From: Afipia sp.
GTDB lineage: Bacteria; Pseudomonadota; Alphaproteobacteria; Rhizobiales; Xanthobacteraceae
Direction of reading: 5' to 3'
NCBI GenBank assembly: GCA_016201045.1
Contig: JACQDM010000001.1
Coordinates: 1 to 64,000, forward strand
Length of the DNA stretch: 64,000 bases
Position 1 is the stretch's first letter. Each line of letters opens with the position of its first letter. Under the pieces are notes generated by a model that saw only the letters and a list, made by a program, of their open reading frames with translations, was not told the origin of the DNA and did not search any database. Both the position numbers and the translations under genes were made by a program. Shown in pieces: positions 1 through 11,079 of the stretch.

Positions 1-1576
<1,576 letters not shown>

Positions 1577-1582
1577 CGAAAA

Positions 1583-1915
1583 TCAGCCGCCGGTCTTAGT
1601 CGGAAAACCCGCCGCTTTCCATCCGATGATGCCACCGGCCAGATGCGAGTCATAAGGCTTGCCCGCGGCCTGCGCGGCCAACGAGGCGGTCACCGAACGC
1701 TTGCCGGAGCGGCAGGCAAATACGACGATCTTGCTTCCGGGATCGGGAATGGCGGCGGGATCGAATGTGGAGAGCGGAACAACGACGGCATCCGGGTACG
1801 CTTCGACCGCAATTTCATTCGGCTCGCGAACATCGACCAAGAGGTAGCGCCCGTCTCCTACTCCGGCTGCGACTTCTTCCGCCGTCAGGTCGTGAACGAT
1901 TGGAGCCTTGTCCAT
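1583..1915 (-). CDS. Single-domain rhodanese (sulfurtransferase-like) protein
   Basis: A 110-residue protein made of one rhodanese domain. It has the DVREPNE segment near residue 28 and the active-site loop CRSGKR with the catalytic cysteine at C68, followed by the HLAGGIIGW closing motif. Rhodaneses of this size carry sulfane sulfur as a cysteine persulfide in the cytoplasm. The intact Cys and the six-residue loop argue for an active sulfurtransferase rather than a phosphatase-like or inactive relative. It sits 6 bases upstream of the aminotransferase gene and 70 bases downstream of a kup gene. The physiological sulfur acceptor cannot be read from sequence. Confidence 0.88.
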   Translation of the reverse strand: MDKAPIVHDLTAEEVAAGVGDGRYLLVDVREPNEIAVEAYPDAVVVPLSTFDPAAIPDPGSKIVVFACRSGKRSVTASLAAQAAGKPYDSHLAGGIIGWKAAGFPTKTGG

Positions 1916-1985
1916 TAAAATGCCTCCCGGAAGCGCCGCGAACGGCGCACAAACTCCCTTTTTGCGGAGAGAAAATCAAGCCGCG

Positions 1986-3911
1986 TCAGATCGTGACTTG
2001 CGTGCCCACTTCGACAACGCGGCCGGTTGGAATCTGGAAGTAGTTGGTCGCATCATTGGCCGACCGGCTGAGCTTGATAAAAAGAATATCCTGCCAGCGC
2101 GGCATGCCGGAGTGAACGGCGGGCTTCAAAAGCCGCCGCGACAGAAAGAACGACGTCGACATGATGTCGAACTGCCAGCCGACCTTGCGAGCAACGCCAA
2201 GCGCTTTCGGCACGTTCGGCGATTCCATGAAGCCGAACTTCAAGGTCACGCGCGCGAACAATTCACTGACTTCCTCGAACTTCACGCGCTCGGAGACATC
2301 GACACGCGGGGTTGAAGCGGTCTCGACTGTGAGGATGACGTTTTTCTGGTGCAGCACCTTGTAGTGTTTGAGGCTGTGCATCAGCGCGGTCGGAGCGAAT
2401 TCCGGGTTGCTCGTGAGGAACACGGCCGTCCCCGGCACCAGCAGCGGCGGCTTTTTCGACAGCATGCCGATGAGGTCGAGCAGAGGGAATTCCTGCTTGT
2501 GGGTCTTGTCGTAGAGCAATTTGCTGCCGCGCCGCCAGGTATACATCAGCAACATGACGAGGCCGCCGAGCAAAAGCGGCACCCAGCCGCCCTCGAACAC
2601 TTTGAGAAGGTTCGCCGATAGAAACGTTAAGTCGAGCAGCAGAAAGGGCGCGATCAATGCGGCGGCGGCCAGCGGCTGCCATTTCCAGACTTTCCAGATC
2701 ACGACAAATCCCATCATCGCCGTGACCACCATCGTGCCGGTGACAGAGATACCGTAGGCGGAAGCCAGCGCGCTCGACGAACGGAACAGGATGACGAGCA
2801 TCAGCACGGCAACGAGCAGAAGGAAGTTCACGCGCGGAATGAAAATCTGTCCGGCGTGGGCTTCGGAGGTGTGATGAATCTCAAACCGCGGCAACAGACC
2901 GAGCTGGATGGCCTGCCGTGTCAGCGAATAAGCGCCGGTGATGACGGCCTGGCTCGCAATCACTGTCGCGACTGTCGCCAGCAACACCATCGGCACCAGC
3001 GACCAATCGGGATACATCAGGAAGAACGGATTTTCGATCGTGGCGGCATCGCCGATTACGAGCGCGCCCTGCCCCAGATAGTTCAGCGCCAGCGATGGCA
3101 GTACGATCGCAAGCCACGCGGTCTGGATCGGCAGCTTTCCGAAATGACCGAGGTCCGCGTAAAGCGCCTCCGCACCCGTCACCGCCAGAAAAACGGCACC
3201 GAGCGTCACCAGCCCGATCATTCCGTGGCTGAGCAGGAATTCGACCGCATAGAGCGGATTGAGCGCGAAGAGTACTTCGGGATGGCGCGCAATCGGCGGC
3301 AGCGCCGCAACTGCAATCACGACGAACCAGATGGCCATGATCGGCCCGAAGAAGGCCGCGACCCGCGCCGTTCCGCGCGATTGCACCGCGAATAGCGCGA
3401 CGAGGATCGCGACCGTAATTGGCACAACATAGGGATCGAACGCAGCGGTGGCGAGCTTCATGCCTTCGATGGCGGAGAGAACCGAAAGCGCAGGCGTGAT
3501 GACGGCATCGCCATAGAACAACGCGCCGCTGACGATGCCGAGAAAGACGATAATGCCGGCACTCGACGACAACGCCTTCTGCGCGAGCGCCATCAGCGCG
3601 AGCGTCCCGCCTTCGCCATTGTTGTCGGCCCGCAGAAGGATGATCACGTATTTCAGCGTGACGACGACGATGAGCGCCCAGAGGATCAGCGAAAGAACGC
3701 CGAGGACAGCTGCGGCATTGACCGCGCTTGCCGTGGCACCTGTCGCAAGGATCGCTTCGCGGAAGGCGTAGAGTGGGCTCGTGCCGATGTCGCCATAGAC
3801 GACGCCAATGCTGCCGATCATCAGGCCCGCAAAACCTGCGGTTGAATGGACCTCACCATGACCATTTGCCGCCGGCGTTTCCGCCGCGGAGATGGCATTG
3901 TCGGATGTCAT
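1986..3911 (-). CDS. kup: Kup-family potassium uptake protein (copy 1)
   Basis: A 641-residue KUP/HAK/KT potassium transporter. It opens with a short hydrophilic tail and the family signature [18 protein letters not shown]. About twelve membrane helices follow, up to about residue 460, then a cytoplasmic C-terminal domain. Kup proteins import K+ with protons across the inner membrane and matter when ion gradients or pH limit other systems. It lies directly downstream of a second kup gene in the same orientation, separated by 137 bases. The two products share almost identical C-terminal ends ([19 protein letters not shown]), so they come from a tandem duplication. Length is normal for the family and no disruption is seen. 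Confidence 0.95.
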   Translation of the reverse strand: MTSDNAISAAETPAANGHGEVHSTAGFAGLMIGSIGVVYGDIGTSPLYAFREAILATGATASAVNAAAVLGVLSLILWALIVVVTLKYVIILLRADNNGEGGTLALMALAQKALSSSAGIIVFLGIVSGALFYGDAVITPALSVLSAIEGMKLATAAFDPYVVPITVAILVALFAVQSRGTARVAAFFGPIMAIWFVVIAVAALPPIARHPEVLFALNPLYAVEFLLSHGMIGLVTLGAVFLAVTGAEALYADLGHFGKLPIQTAWLAIVLPSLALNYLGQGALVIGDAATIENPFFLMYPDWSLVPMVLLATVATVIASQAVITGAYSLTRQAIQLGLLPRFEIHHTSEAHAGQIFIPRVNFLLLVAVLMLVILFRSSSALASAYGISVTGTMVVTAMMGFVVIWKVWKWQPLAAAALIAPFLLLDLTFLSANLLKVFEGGWVPLLLGGLVMLLMYTWRRGSKLLYDKTHKQEFPLLDLIGMLSKKPPLLVPGTAVFLTSNPEFAPTALMHSLKHYKVLHQKNVILTVETASTPRVDVSERVKFEEVSELFARVTLKFGFMESPNVPKALGVARKVGWQFDIMSTSFFLSRRLLKPAVHSGMPRWQDILFIKLSRSANDATNYFQIPTGRVVEVGTQVTI

Positions 3912-4048
3912 GGAAGTGCGCCCCGATCGTTACAGCGGACTGGACAGGCGCAGGCGTATACCCCCGCGCCGGGTCACGTGGCTATACGAATTTCACTTAC
4001 ACGCATGCAAATCTGCCGAGGCGAATTCTTTGATAAAATATAGCGAAT

Positions 4049-5950
4049 TCAGATAGTTACCTGCGTTCCGACTTCAACGACGCGTCCTGTCGGAATCTGG
4101 AAATAGTCGGTCGCATCGTTCGCCGAACGGCTCAGCGCAATGAAAAGATGATCCTGCCAGCGCGGCATGCCGGATTGAGCGGCGGGCTTCAGAGAGCGGC
4201 GCGAGACGAAAAACGACGTCGACATGATATCGAACTGCCAGCCGAGTTTACGTGCGATGGCCAGCGCCTTCGGCACGTTCGGCGACTCCATGAAGCCGAA
4301 ACGCAGGCGGACTTTAGAGAATTTGTCGGTGACGTTCTCCATGCGCACGCGCTCGGCGAGATCGACGCGCGGCGTCTCGGCCGTCTCGATGGTCAGGATG
4401 ACGTTGTGTTCGTGAAGCACTTTGTTGTGCTTCAGATTATGCAGCAGCGCAGTCGGGACATAGTCGGGATCGCTGGTGAGAAATACCGCGGTGCCCTTCA
4501 CGATGTGAGGCGGACGCTTTTCGAGACTTCTGATCAGGTCCGTCAGCGGCACTTCGGTTCGCCGCGTCTTGCTGACGAGGATCGCCGCCCCTCGCCGCCA
4601 TGTCCACACGATTCCGGCCATGACCGCACCGAACGTCAGCGGCACCCACGCGCCCTGAAACAGTTTAAGCAGATTAGCCGAGAAGAAGGTCAGGTCGATA
4701 ATGACCAGCGGCGCGATTAATGCTGCGGCAGTGAGCGGACGCCAGTGCCAGAGTTTCCAGATCACGACGAAGCACATAATGCCGTCGGCGACCATCGTCG
4801 TCGAAACCGCGATGCCGTAGGCGGAGGCAAGACCGCTCGATGTGCGGAACAGTCCAACCAGAAGCAGCACGCCGATCAAAAGCAGCATGTTCACGCGCGG
4901 CAGATAGATCTGACCCGCGTGACTTTCGGAGGTGTAGCGAACCTCGAAGCGCGGCAGCAGCCCGAGCTGGATCGCCTGCCGCACGAGCGAGAACGCGCCC
5001 GTGATCACCGCCTGGCTCGCGATCACCGTCGCAGCAGTCGCAAGCCCGATCAGCGGGACCAGCATGCTTTCCGGCGCCATCTTGTAAAACGGATTTTCAA
5101 TCGCTTCGGGATGCGACAGAACCAGCGAGCCCTGCCCGAAGTAGTTGATGAGCAGACATGGCAGCACGAAAAAGAACCATGCTGCGCGAATGGGTCTGCG
5201 GCCAAAATGTCCAAGGTCAGCGTAAAGCGCTTCGCCGCCAGTCACCGCGAGAAATACTGCGCCGAGAACAACCAGCCCGATCATACCATGATGGACAAGG
5301 AACGAAACTCCATACCAGGGATTGATCGCGTAGAGAACCGTCGGATCGTCGCTGATGTGAAGCAGCCCGAGCACACCAAGTGTCGCAAACCAGACGATCA
5401 TCACGGGGCCGAACGCACTCGCGACGATTGCGGTGCCGCGGCTTTGAACGCTGAACAAGGCAATCAGAATGAAAATCGCGAGCGGAACGACGTAGTGCTC
5501 GAGCGAAGGTGCCGCGAGGTTGAGGCCTTCCACCGCCGAAAGGACCGAAATCGCCGGCGTAATCATCGCATCGCCGAGGAACATCGATCCGCCGACGACG
5601 CCGAGCGCCATGAGGACAATGCTTCTTCGTCCGAGTGCGCTCTGCCCGAGCGCCATCAGCGATAGCGTTCCGCCCTCGCCCTTGTTGTCGGCGCGCAGCA
5701 GCAGCAGAACGTATTTGACCGTCACAACGACAATCAGCGACCACAGGATCAGCGACAGCACGCCGAGAACGGTGAAACGCGTGACGATGCCGCCGTCGCT
5801 CGCGTTGTGAACGGCTTCGCGAAACGCATAGAGCGGCGATGTGCCGATGTCGCCGAACACCACACCGATGCTGCCGAGGGTCAGCGCCCAAAAGCCGGAA
5901 TGAGCCGTCGCCTCATGGGGCGTGTCGGTGGTGGTCTCGGTAGCAGCCAT
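4049..5950 (-). CDS. kup: Kup-family potassium uptake protein (copy 2)
   Basis: A 633-residue paralogue of the neighbouring kup product, upstream of it on the minus strand. The signature [18 protein letters not shown] is near residue 27, and the same multi-helix membrane part and cytoplasmic tail follow. Compared with copy 1 the N-terminal tail and several loops differ, while the membrane core and the last 40 residues are strongly conserved. That pattern suggests two functional transporters rather than a recent redundant copy. Expected function is proton-coupled K+ uptake at the inner membrane. The 98 bases before copy 1 are AT-rich, so copy 1 may also have its own promoter. Confidence 0.95.
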   Translation of the reverse strand: MAATETTTDTPHEATAHSGFWALTLGSIGVVFGDIGTSPLYAFREAVHNASDGGIVTRFTVLGVLSLILWSLIVVVTVKYVLLLLRADNKGEGGTLSLMALGQSALGRRSIVLMALGVVGGSMFLGDAMITPAISVLSAVEGLNLAAPSLEHYVVPLAIFILIALFSVQSRGTAIVASAFGPVMIVWFATLGVLGLLHISDDPTVLYAINPWYGVSFLVHHGMIGLVVLGAVFLAVTGGEALYADLGHFGRRPIRAAWFFFVLPCLLINYFGQGSLVLSHPEAIENPFYKMAPESMLVPLIGLATAATVIASQAVITGAFSLVRQAIQLGLLPRFEVRYTSESHAGQIYLPRVNMLLLIGVLLLVGLFRTSSGLASAYGIAVSTTMVADGIMCFVVIWKLWHWRPLTAAALIAPLVIIDLTFFSANLLKLFQGAWVPLTFGAVMAGIVWTWRRGAAILVSKTRRTEVPLTDLIRSLEKRPPHIVKGTAVFLTSDPDYVPTALLHNLKHNKVLHEHNVILTIETAETPRVDLAERVRMENVTDKFSKVRLRFGFMESPNVPKALAIARKLGWQFDIMSTSFFVSRRSLKPAAQSGMPRWQDHLFIALSRSANDATDYFQIPTGRVVEVGTQVTI

Positions 5951-6107
5951 ATTGGAAGGTCAACGCCCTTACAGGTGAAACGGCCACCGCTACGCGGAGA
6001 ACGCTCGGGACGCGCGTTTTATATCAGGCCCGGCGGAATAGCACCCGTGGCCACGCATCTTTCACCACGGAATGGCGGCGGCGTCGAGAGGTATTATAGT
6101 ATTCGGT

Positions 6108-6938
6108 CTACGGCTTCAGATTGGGGGGCAATGGCGGGTCTTCCCGCATCAAGGTGATGGTCACGCGCCGGTTTGCGGCCAGCGTCGGATCGTCCGGGAA
6201 CAAGGGCTGCGTGTCGGCTTTGCCTGAAACCGAAAAGATGTGGGAGGTGGGCAAGCCCTCCTGTTCGAGGATTTGTCGGACCGCATTGGCGCGGTCTGAG
6301 GACAGGTTGAAACCGTCATAGCCGGTCGCGGAGGGAATAAATCCCGCCGAGGTATGTCCGACGATGGCGACGCGAAGAGGCGTCGCGCGCAACGGACCGG
6401 CGAGGCGCTGCAACAGGCGCTTGGTCCGCTCCAACGGGACTTTGGAGCCATCGGCAAACATCGACCGGCCATCCTGATCGACGATCTCGAGGTTGAGACC
6501 CTGCTTGGTCTCCTCGAACATGATGTGCTTGGAGATGTCGTTGATCTCCGGCATGTCCTGCAGCGCCTGACGCAGCGAAGCGGACGCGAGCGCGAATTCG
6601 CGGTCGGTCTTCAGCTTGGCGCCGTTGATCTTGCTGTTCTCGTCCTGATCCGGCGTCGGCGTATTCGACGCCTCTTCCGGCGGAATATGTGCGGTGTTCT
6701 TCAGCTTCGGCCGCGTCGGCAATCCGTCGGATTCGATCACGCCGGAGAATCGCGCCTCGGTCTGCACGCCGAACGCATCTCGCATCGAGCCCGCGACGAT
6801 TTTCAGTTTCTGCTGATCCTGCGTCGAGAACGCGACGAGCATCACGAAGAAGCTCATCATCAGACCCATCAGGTCGGCGAAGGTGACGAACCAGCCGTGG
6901 CCGCCTGCGTGCGCGTCACCGCGTTTTTTCTTAGCCAT
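6108..6938 (-). CDS. motB: MotB-type flagellar stator protein with OmpA-like domain
   Basis: A 276-residue MotB/PomB family protein. After a short basic N-terminus there is one membrane helix beginning FVTFADLMGLMMSFFVML. The aspartate at D22 is the ion-binding residue that drives torque. A charged linker leads to a C-terminal OmpA/MotB peptidoglycan-binding domain with the usual NLSSDRANAVRQIL and NRRVTITLM motifs. With MotA it forms the stator ring anchored to the cell wall. The gene follows motA by 29 bases on the same strand. No other flagellar genes occur in this window, so it is a stator locus away from the structural flagellar genes. Proton versus sodium coupling cannot be decided here. 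Confidence 0.88.
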   Translation of the reverse strand: MAKKKRGDAHAGGHGWFVTFADLMGLMMSFFVMLVAFSTQDQQKLKIVAGSMRDAFGVQTEARFSGVIESDGLPTRPKLKNTAHIPPEEASNTPTPDQDENSKINGAKLKTDREFALASASLRQALQDMPEINDISKHIMFEETKQGLNLEIVDQDGRSMFADGSKVPLERTKRLLQRLAGPLRATPLRVAIVGHTSAGFIPSATGYDGFNLSSDRANAVRQILEQEGLPTSHIFSVSGKADTQPLFPDDPTLAANRRVTITLMREDPPLPPNLKP

Positions 6939-6967
6939 GCTGCGTCATTCCCAAGCGCGTCGGCGTT

Positions 6968-7741
6968 TTAGGCCGGAACCGGCTCACCTTCTTCATGGCG
7001 ATGCTTCTCAGGCAGATAAGCCAGCAGCATTTCGCGAACCAGCGTCGGAGACTTCGCATCGCGGATCATCAGAATGCCGTCGATGATGATGGTGCGGTTG
7101 GTTTCCTCGTCGAGCAGCTTGCCGTGCAGCTTGTCGGCAATCGGCAGACAGAACAGGTTCGCAACGAGAGCGCCATACAGAGTCGCGAGCAACGCGGTCG
7201 CCATGAACGGGCCGAGCTTGGAGGGATCGGTCATGTTGGCGAACATCTGCACCATGCCGATCAGCGTGCCGATCATGCCGAACGCGGGAGCGCAATCGCC
7301 GATGGCGCGATAGATCTTGCTGCCCTCGTCGAGATGCATCAGGAAGTTGTCGCGATCGCGTTCGAGATTGTCGCGGATGAATTCCATGTCGTAGCCGTCG
7401 GCGACGTAGCGGATGCCCTTGGCCAAGAAGGCATCGTCAGTCTCGGCCTTTTCGAGCCCGACCGGGCCCTGCTTGCGCGCGATTTCAGCCAGACGGGCCA
7501 GTTCGTCGACGAGGCCGCGCGCCGTTGAGCGGCTCATCGTGAACGCGAACTTCGCACCGAGCGGCATGCCGTGCAGCATCGAGACCAGCGGAAAGCGGAT
7601 CAGCGTCGCGGAAATCGAACCGCCGAAGATGATGATCATCGCATGTTCTGAAATAAACATGTGGAGGTCGCCGCCCATGAAGATCATCAGCGCGATAACA
7701 ATCGTGCCGGCGAGCAGACCGATACTGGTGGTAATATCCAT
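6968..7741 (-). CDS. motA: MotA/PomA flagellar stator subunit
   Basis: A 257-residue MotA-family protein. Two N-terminal helices cover about residues 5-22 and 32-52, then comes a large cytoplasmic loop rich in charged residues. Two C-terminal helices start around DCAPAFGMIGTLIGMVQM and MATALLATLYGALVANLF. The proline-containing GALVANLFCLPIADKL segment is typical of the ion-channel face. The length matches the short PomA/MotA type. It pairs with the downstream motB-like gene to form a stator complex. The charged cytoplasmic loop is the part expected to touch FliG in the rotor. The start has a clean ATG; the promoter should lie in 7742-8001, shared divergently with the cyclase gene. Confidence 0.88.
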   Translation of the reverse strand: MDITTSIGLLAGTIVIALMIFMGGDLHMFISEHAMIIIFGGSISATLIRFPLVSMLHGMPLGAKFAFTMSRSTARGLVDELARLAEIARKQGPVGLEKAETDDAFLAKGIRYVADGYDMEFIRDNLERDRDNFLMHLDEGSKIYRAIGDCAPAFGMIGTLIGMVQMFANMTDPSKLGPFMATALLATLYGALVANLFCLPIADKLHGKLLDEETNRTIIIDGILMIRDAKSPTLVREMLLAYLPEKHRHEEGEPVPA

Positions 7742-8001
7742 GGAAACCCCGACGCAACGCTTACGCCGCGCCCCGTTCTGAGGCGCGTAGAGAAACCCTA
7801 GCGCCGGGCGATTAAGGGCCGGTAAAGGTTAGCGAATTGGATGAATGAAGTTTCAAAACCCGCCGAATCTGCGCGCAAAGGCGAAAAAGTGACGGGCTTG
7901 AAATCGAATGGCGGAAAAACGGCGGCACCTTCGACCGAATGGTAACGGTCTGCTAACCATGGTGACGCAGTCGGCGGTCGAGCCGAATTGGAGGTTGCAT
8001 C
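7742..8001. other. Divergent intergenic region motA / hydrolase-cyclase gene
   Basis: A 260-base stretch with no gene. It must hold the promoters of motA (leftwards) and of the hydrolase-cyclase gene (rightwards). The only element I can assign with some confidence is the ribosome-binding sequence GGAGG ending about 7 bases before the GTG at 8002. I see no convincing hairpin terminator and no clear -35/-10 pair. Confidence 0.5.
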
Positions 8002-9327
8002 GTGGATGAGTTCGTTTTGCCGGCTACGCGTTACGCGCTTAGCGGCGACGTCAGTATCGCCTTCCAGACGATGGGCGACGGACCCATCGATCTCATTCTG
8101 GTGCCGGGGATTATTTCACATATCGAATTCGCGCATGAATGGCCGGGCTACACGGCGTTCCTGCGGCGCCTCTCGAAATTTTGCCGCGTGATCACGTTTG
8201 ACAAACGGGGGCAAGGCCTGTCCGACAGGATGGCCGGCGCGCCATCGCTTGAGCAGCGAATGGATGACGTTCGCGCGGTGATGGACGAGGTCGGTTCATC
8301 CAGAGCCGTGCTGTTCGGTTTTTCGGAAGGCTGCGCGATGAGCGCCGTGTTCGCGGCCACATATCCCGAACGAGTATCCCACCTGATCTGTTTTGGCGGG
8401 TTTGCCCGGTACGCTGCGCTCTTTGGAAGAAGCGATGCGGTGAAAATCATTTCAGAACTCACGAAAGTCTGGGGCACCGGCGCGTCGATTCATTTGCTTC
8501 GCCCCAGCCTCGCGTCCGATCCCGATGCCGTCGCGCGCTCGGCCAAATTCGAGCGACTCTCCACCAGCCCCGGCGCTTATAAATCTCTTAGCTTGACGAA
8601 TTTGGAGATCGACGTTGCGTCGATCCTCCCGATGGTGCGCGTTCCGACCCTCGTTCTCCATCGCGCGACCGACATGATGGTTCCTGTGAAACACGGCCGT
8701 GCGTTTGCTGAACTAATCCCTGAGGCGAAATACATCGAATATCCTAGCGGCGATCACGATCTGTGCACCGGAGACGTGGACACCTTGCTCGGCGACATCG
8801 AGGAGTTCATTACCGGAACGCGCGAGTGCCACGGCACCGATTTGGAGCGAATTCTGGCCACGGTCCTGTTTACCGACATCGTGGATTCGACTCGCAACGC
8901 CGTGGAAATGGGCGACCAGACATGGCGTCGCCTGCTGGACAGCCACGATCAACTTGCAAAACAAATGATCGAGAAACATCGCGGCATTCTGGTCAAATCG
9001 ACCGGCGACGGAATCCTTGCGACATTCGACGGGCCGGGGCGCGGCGTTCGCTGCGCGCTCGCACTTGCAACTGCGTCAAAACAGATCGGGCTGCAGCTTC
9101 GTGCAGGCGTCCATACTGGCGAAATTGAGATTCGGGGCAGCGATATCGGGGGTATCGCCGTTCACGCTGCCGCCAGAGTGATGGCGCGGTCACAGCCCAG
9201 CGAAGTTCTCGTGTCTCGTGTTGTTACGGATCTCGTCGCAGGCGCCGGCCTGAAATTCACCGAGCGCGGGTCCCATGAACTCAAAGGTCTTCCGGGACAG
9301 TGGGATTTGTTCGCGGCGAGCGCCTAA
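8002..9327 (+). CDS. Alpha/beta-hydrolase fused to class III adenylate/guanylate cyclase
   Basis: A 441-residue two-domain protein starting at GTG with a good GGAGG site. Residues 1 to about 272 form an alpha/beta-hydrolase fold, with the FDKRGQGLSDR loop (66-76), nucleophile elbow GFSEG with S108, a likely acid at D224 (RATDMMVP) and His252 in SGDHDL. Residues from about 283 form a class III cyclase catalytic domain: VLFTDIVDST carries the first metal aspartate (D292) and KSTGDGILATFDG the second (D336). A transition-state Asn/Arg-type stretch is in HAAARVMA. Both active sites look intact. No membrane helix or signal peptide is visible, so it should be cytosolic. A plausible model is that ligand binding or hydrolysis by the first domain controls cAMP synthesis; that is inference. 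Confidence 0.9.
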   Translation: MDEFVLPATRYALSGDVSIAFQTMGDGPIDLILVPGIISHIEFAHEWPGYTAFLRRLSKFCRVITFDKRGQGLSDRMAGAPSLEQRMDDVRAVMDEVGSSRAVLFGFSEGCAMSAVFAATYPERVSHLICFGGFARYAALFGRSDAVKIISELTKVWGTGASIHLLRPSLASDPDAVARSAKFERLSTSPGAYKSLSLTNLEIDVASILPMVRVPTLVLHRATDMMVPVKHGRAFAELIPEAKYIEYPSGDHDLCTGDVDTLLGDIEEFITGTRECHGTDLERILATVLFTDIVDSTRNAVEMGDQTWRRLLDSHDQLAKQMIEKHRGILVKSTGDGILATFDGPGRGVRCALALATASKQIGLQLRAGVHTGEIEIRGSDIGGIAVHAAARVMARSQPSEVLVSRVVTDLVAGAGLKFTERGSHELKGLPGQWDLFAASA

Positions 9328-9375
9328 GCGCCTCACGGTTCTGGCGGACGCAAAAGGCGTGCGTCGACAGATGAG

Positions 9376-10242
9376 CTAGTTCAACCGGGTCGGTCGCTCG
9401 CCGCTTTCGTCGGCTGCCGGATTGAAATTCGCGGCAACCACATTTGCGGCCGATCCGGACGACAGGTTCGCCTTCGCTTCCTGCTTGCGATAGGAGATCC
9501 ATCCGAGCGGTAGCAGCGCGAGATAAACCACCGCGCACACACTCAAGAGGTGCCACGGGTAGCTGATCAGCACGGCGATGAACAATACGACCAGCACGAA
9601 TACGGGAAGGACCATCTCGCGTTGGACCTTAGCGCCGATATTCTTGCCGGAGAACACCGGCAGGCGCGAGACCATCAGGAATCCGATTCCGAGCGTATAG
9701 AGCGCAGTCACCGTTGCGGGAAGTTGCGGCAGTCCGACCAGAACAAGATACATCGGCAGCAGCACGCAGATCGCGCCGGCCGGTGCTGGCACGCCTGTAA
9801 AATAATTTGCCGCAAAGACTGGTTTGTCGGGATCGTCCATAGTCGCGTTGAACCGCGCCAGACGAAGCGAGCCGCTGATTGCAAAAATCATCGCGGCGAT
9901 CCAGCCGCCGTTACTCAGTTCATGCAGTTGCCAGAAGTAAAGGATAAGTGCGGGAGCAACGCCGAAATTGACAAAGTCCGCGAGGCTGTCGAGTTCGGCA
10001 CCGAAGCGCGACTGGCCTTTGATCATGCGCGCTACACGACCGTCGATGCCGTCGAGAAACGCCGCGAATACGATAGCGCCGAGCGCAAGCTCGATGCGTC
10101 CTTCAATCGCCATGCGGATCGCGGTCAGGCCTGCGCAAAGCGCCAGAAGCGTGATGACGTTGGGCACGAGCAGGCGCACCGGGATCCGGCGAAAACGGTA
10201 GCGGCGCAGATCGGGCGGAGTCTTATTCGCGAGCATCGGCAT
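9376..10242 (-). CDS. pssA: CDP-diacylglycerol--serine O-phosphatidyltransferase
   Basis: A 288-residue CDP-alcohol phosphatidyltransferase. The family motif D-G-x2-A-R-x8-G-x3-D-x3-D is complete at D67-G68, A71-R72, G81, D85 and D89 (DGRVARMIKGQSRFGAELD). Several membrane helices surround it and a basic N-terminus precedes. It makes phosphatidylserine from CDP-diacylglycerol and serine at the inner membrane. It lies downstream of psd on the same strand with a 79-base gap. The product of this enzyme is the substrate of Psd, so the pair makes phosphatidylethanolamine. The C-terminal tail of about 35 residues after the last helix is polar and of no known function. Confidence 0.93.
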   Translation of the reverse strand: MPMLANKTPPDLRRYRFRRIPVRLLVPNVITLLALCAGLTAIRMAIEGRIELALGAIVFAAFLDGIDGRVARMIKGQSRFGAELDSLADFVNFGVAPALILYFWQLHELSNGGWIAAMIFAISGSLRLARFNATMDDPDKPVFAANYFTGVPAPAGAICVLLPMYLVLVGLPQLPATVTALYTLGIGFLMVSRLPVFSGKNIGAKVQREMVLPVFVLVVLFIAVLISYPWHLLSVCAVVYLALLPLGWISYRKQEAKANLSSGSAANVVAANFNPAADESGERPTRLN

Positions 10243-10321
10243 GAAGCCTTATATAGCAGGCCTCATTCTGTCCTGCCATTGTGGCGGAATCGGACGCAGA
10301 CGTTGGTTAACCGCCCGATTG

Positions 10322-11020
10322 TCAGTCGATTTTATAGGTCCGCCCGCCGTCGCCGAGCTTGAAATCGGCCAGAACGGTCTCGCCAGCAACGGCTGTCTGA
10401 CCTTCGGAGACGAGGGATTTTCCGCCCTCCGGCAGATAGACATCCAGCCGGGAGCCAAAGCGGATCAAGCCGAAACGCTCACCTGCGCCGACGACCTGTC
10501 CTTCACGAACGAACGAAACGATACGCCGCGCGACGAGACCCGCGATCTGAATAACACCAATCCGGCCCGAAGGCGTCGAGATGACCAGCGAATTGCGCTC
10601 GTTGTCTTCGCTGGCCTTGTCGAGATCGGCGTTGAGAAACTTGCCAGGACGATAGGCGATGCGATCGATGCGCCCGGCGACCGGGCTGCGATTCACATGG
10701 CAGTTGAAAACGCTCATGAAAATCGAAATGCGCGGCAGCGGCTTGTCGCCGAGCCCGAGTTCTGCGGGCGGCACGGCCTGCACCACCATCGAAACGCGGC
10801 CGTCGGCGGGAGAGACGACGATGCCTTCGCGCACCGGCGTCACGCGTACCGGATCGCGAAAGAACAGCGCGCACCAAACCGTCAGCAGGCATCCGATCCA
10901 TCCGAGCGGCGTCCAGATCCAGAACAGGATCAGGCTGGCGAAAGCGAAAGCGCCGATGAAGGGGTAACCCTCCTGATGGATCGGCGGGACTTGGTCGCGA
11001 ATGGATTTGACGATGGACAT
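10322..11020 (-). CDS. psd: Phosphatidylserine decarboxylase proenzyme
   Basis: A 232-residue proenzyme, using the ATG at 11020; a GTG 12 bases further upstream is possible. A hydrophobic N-terminal region of two helices is followed by the catalytic part. The self-cleavage site is the Gly-Ser in [13 protein letters not shown] (about residues 189-190 in this numbering), where the serine becomes the pyruvoyl group. [12 protein letters not shown] is the conserved His-containing motif. This is the short, PSD-A type common in alphaproteobacteria. It decarboxylates phosphatidylserine to phosphatidylethanolamine at the inner membrane and acts directly after PssA, encoded just downstream. Confidence 0.93.
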   Translation of the reverse strand: MSIVKSIRDQVPPIHQEGYPFIGAFAFASLILFWIWTPLGWIGCLLTVWCALFFRDPVRVTPVREGIVVSPADGRVSMVVQAVPPAELGLGDKPLPRISIFMSVFNCHVNRSPVAGRIDRIAYRPGKFLNADLDKASEDNERNSLVISTPSGRIGVIQIAGLVARRIVSFVREGQVVGAGERFGLIRFGSRLDVYLPEGGKSLVSEGQTAVAGETVLADFKLGDGGRTYKID

Positions 11021-11079
11021 GTTTGAAATCACTTCGTTGAGTTACCGCTTCCTCTCCCATGAGAGGGCGAAGATTGCAA

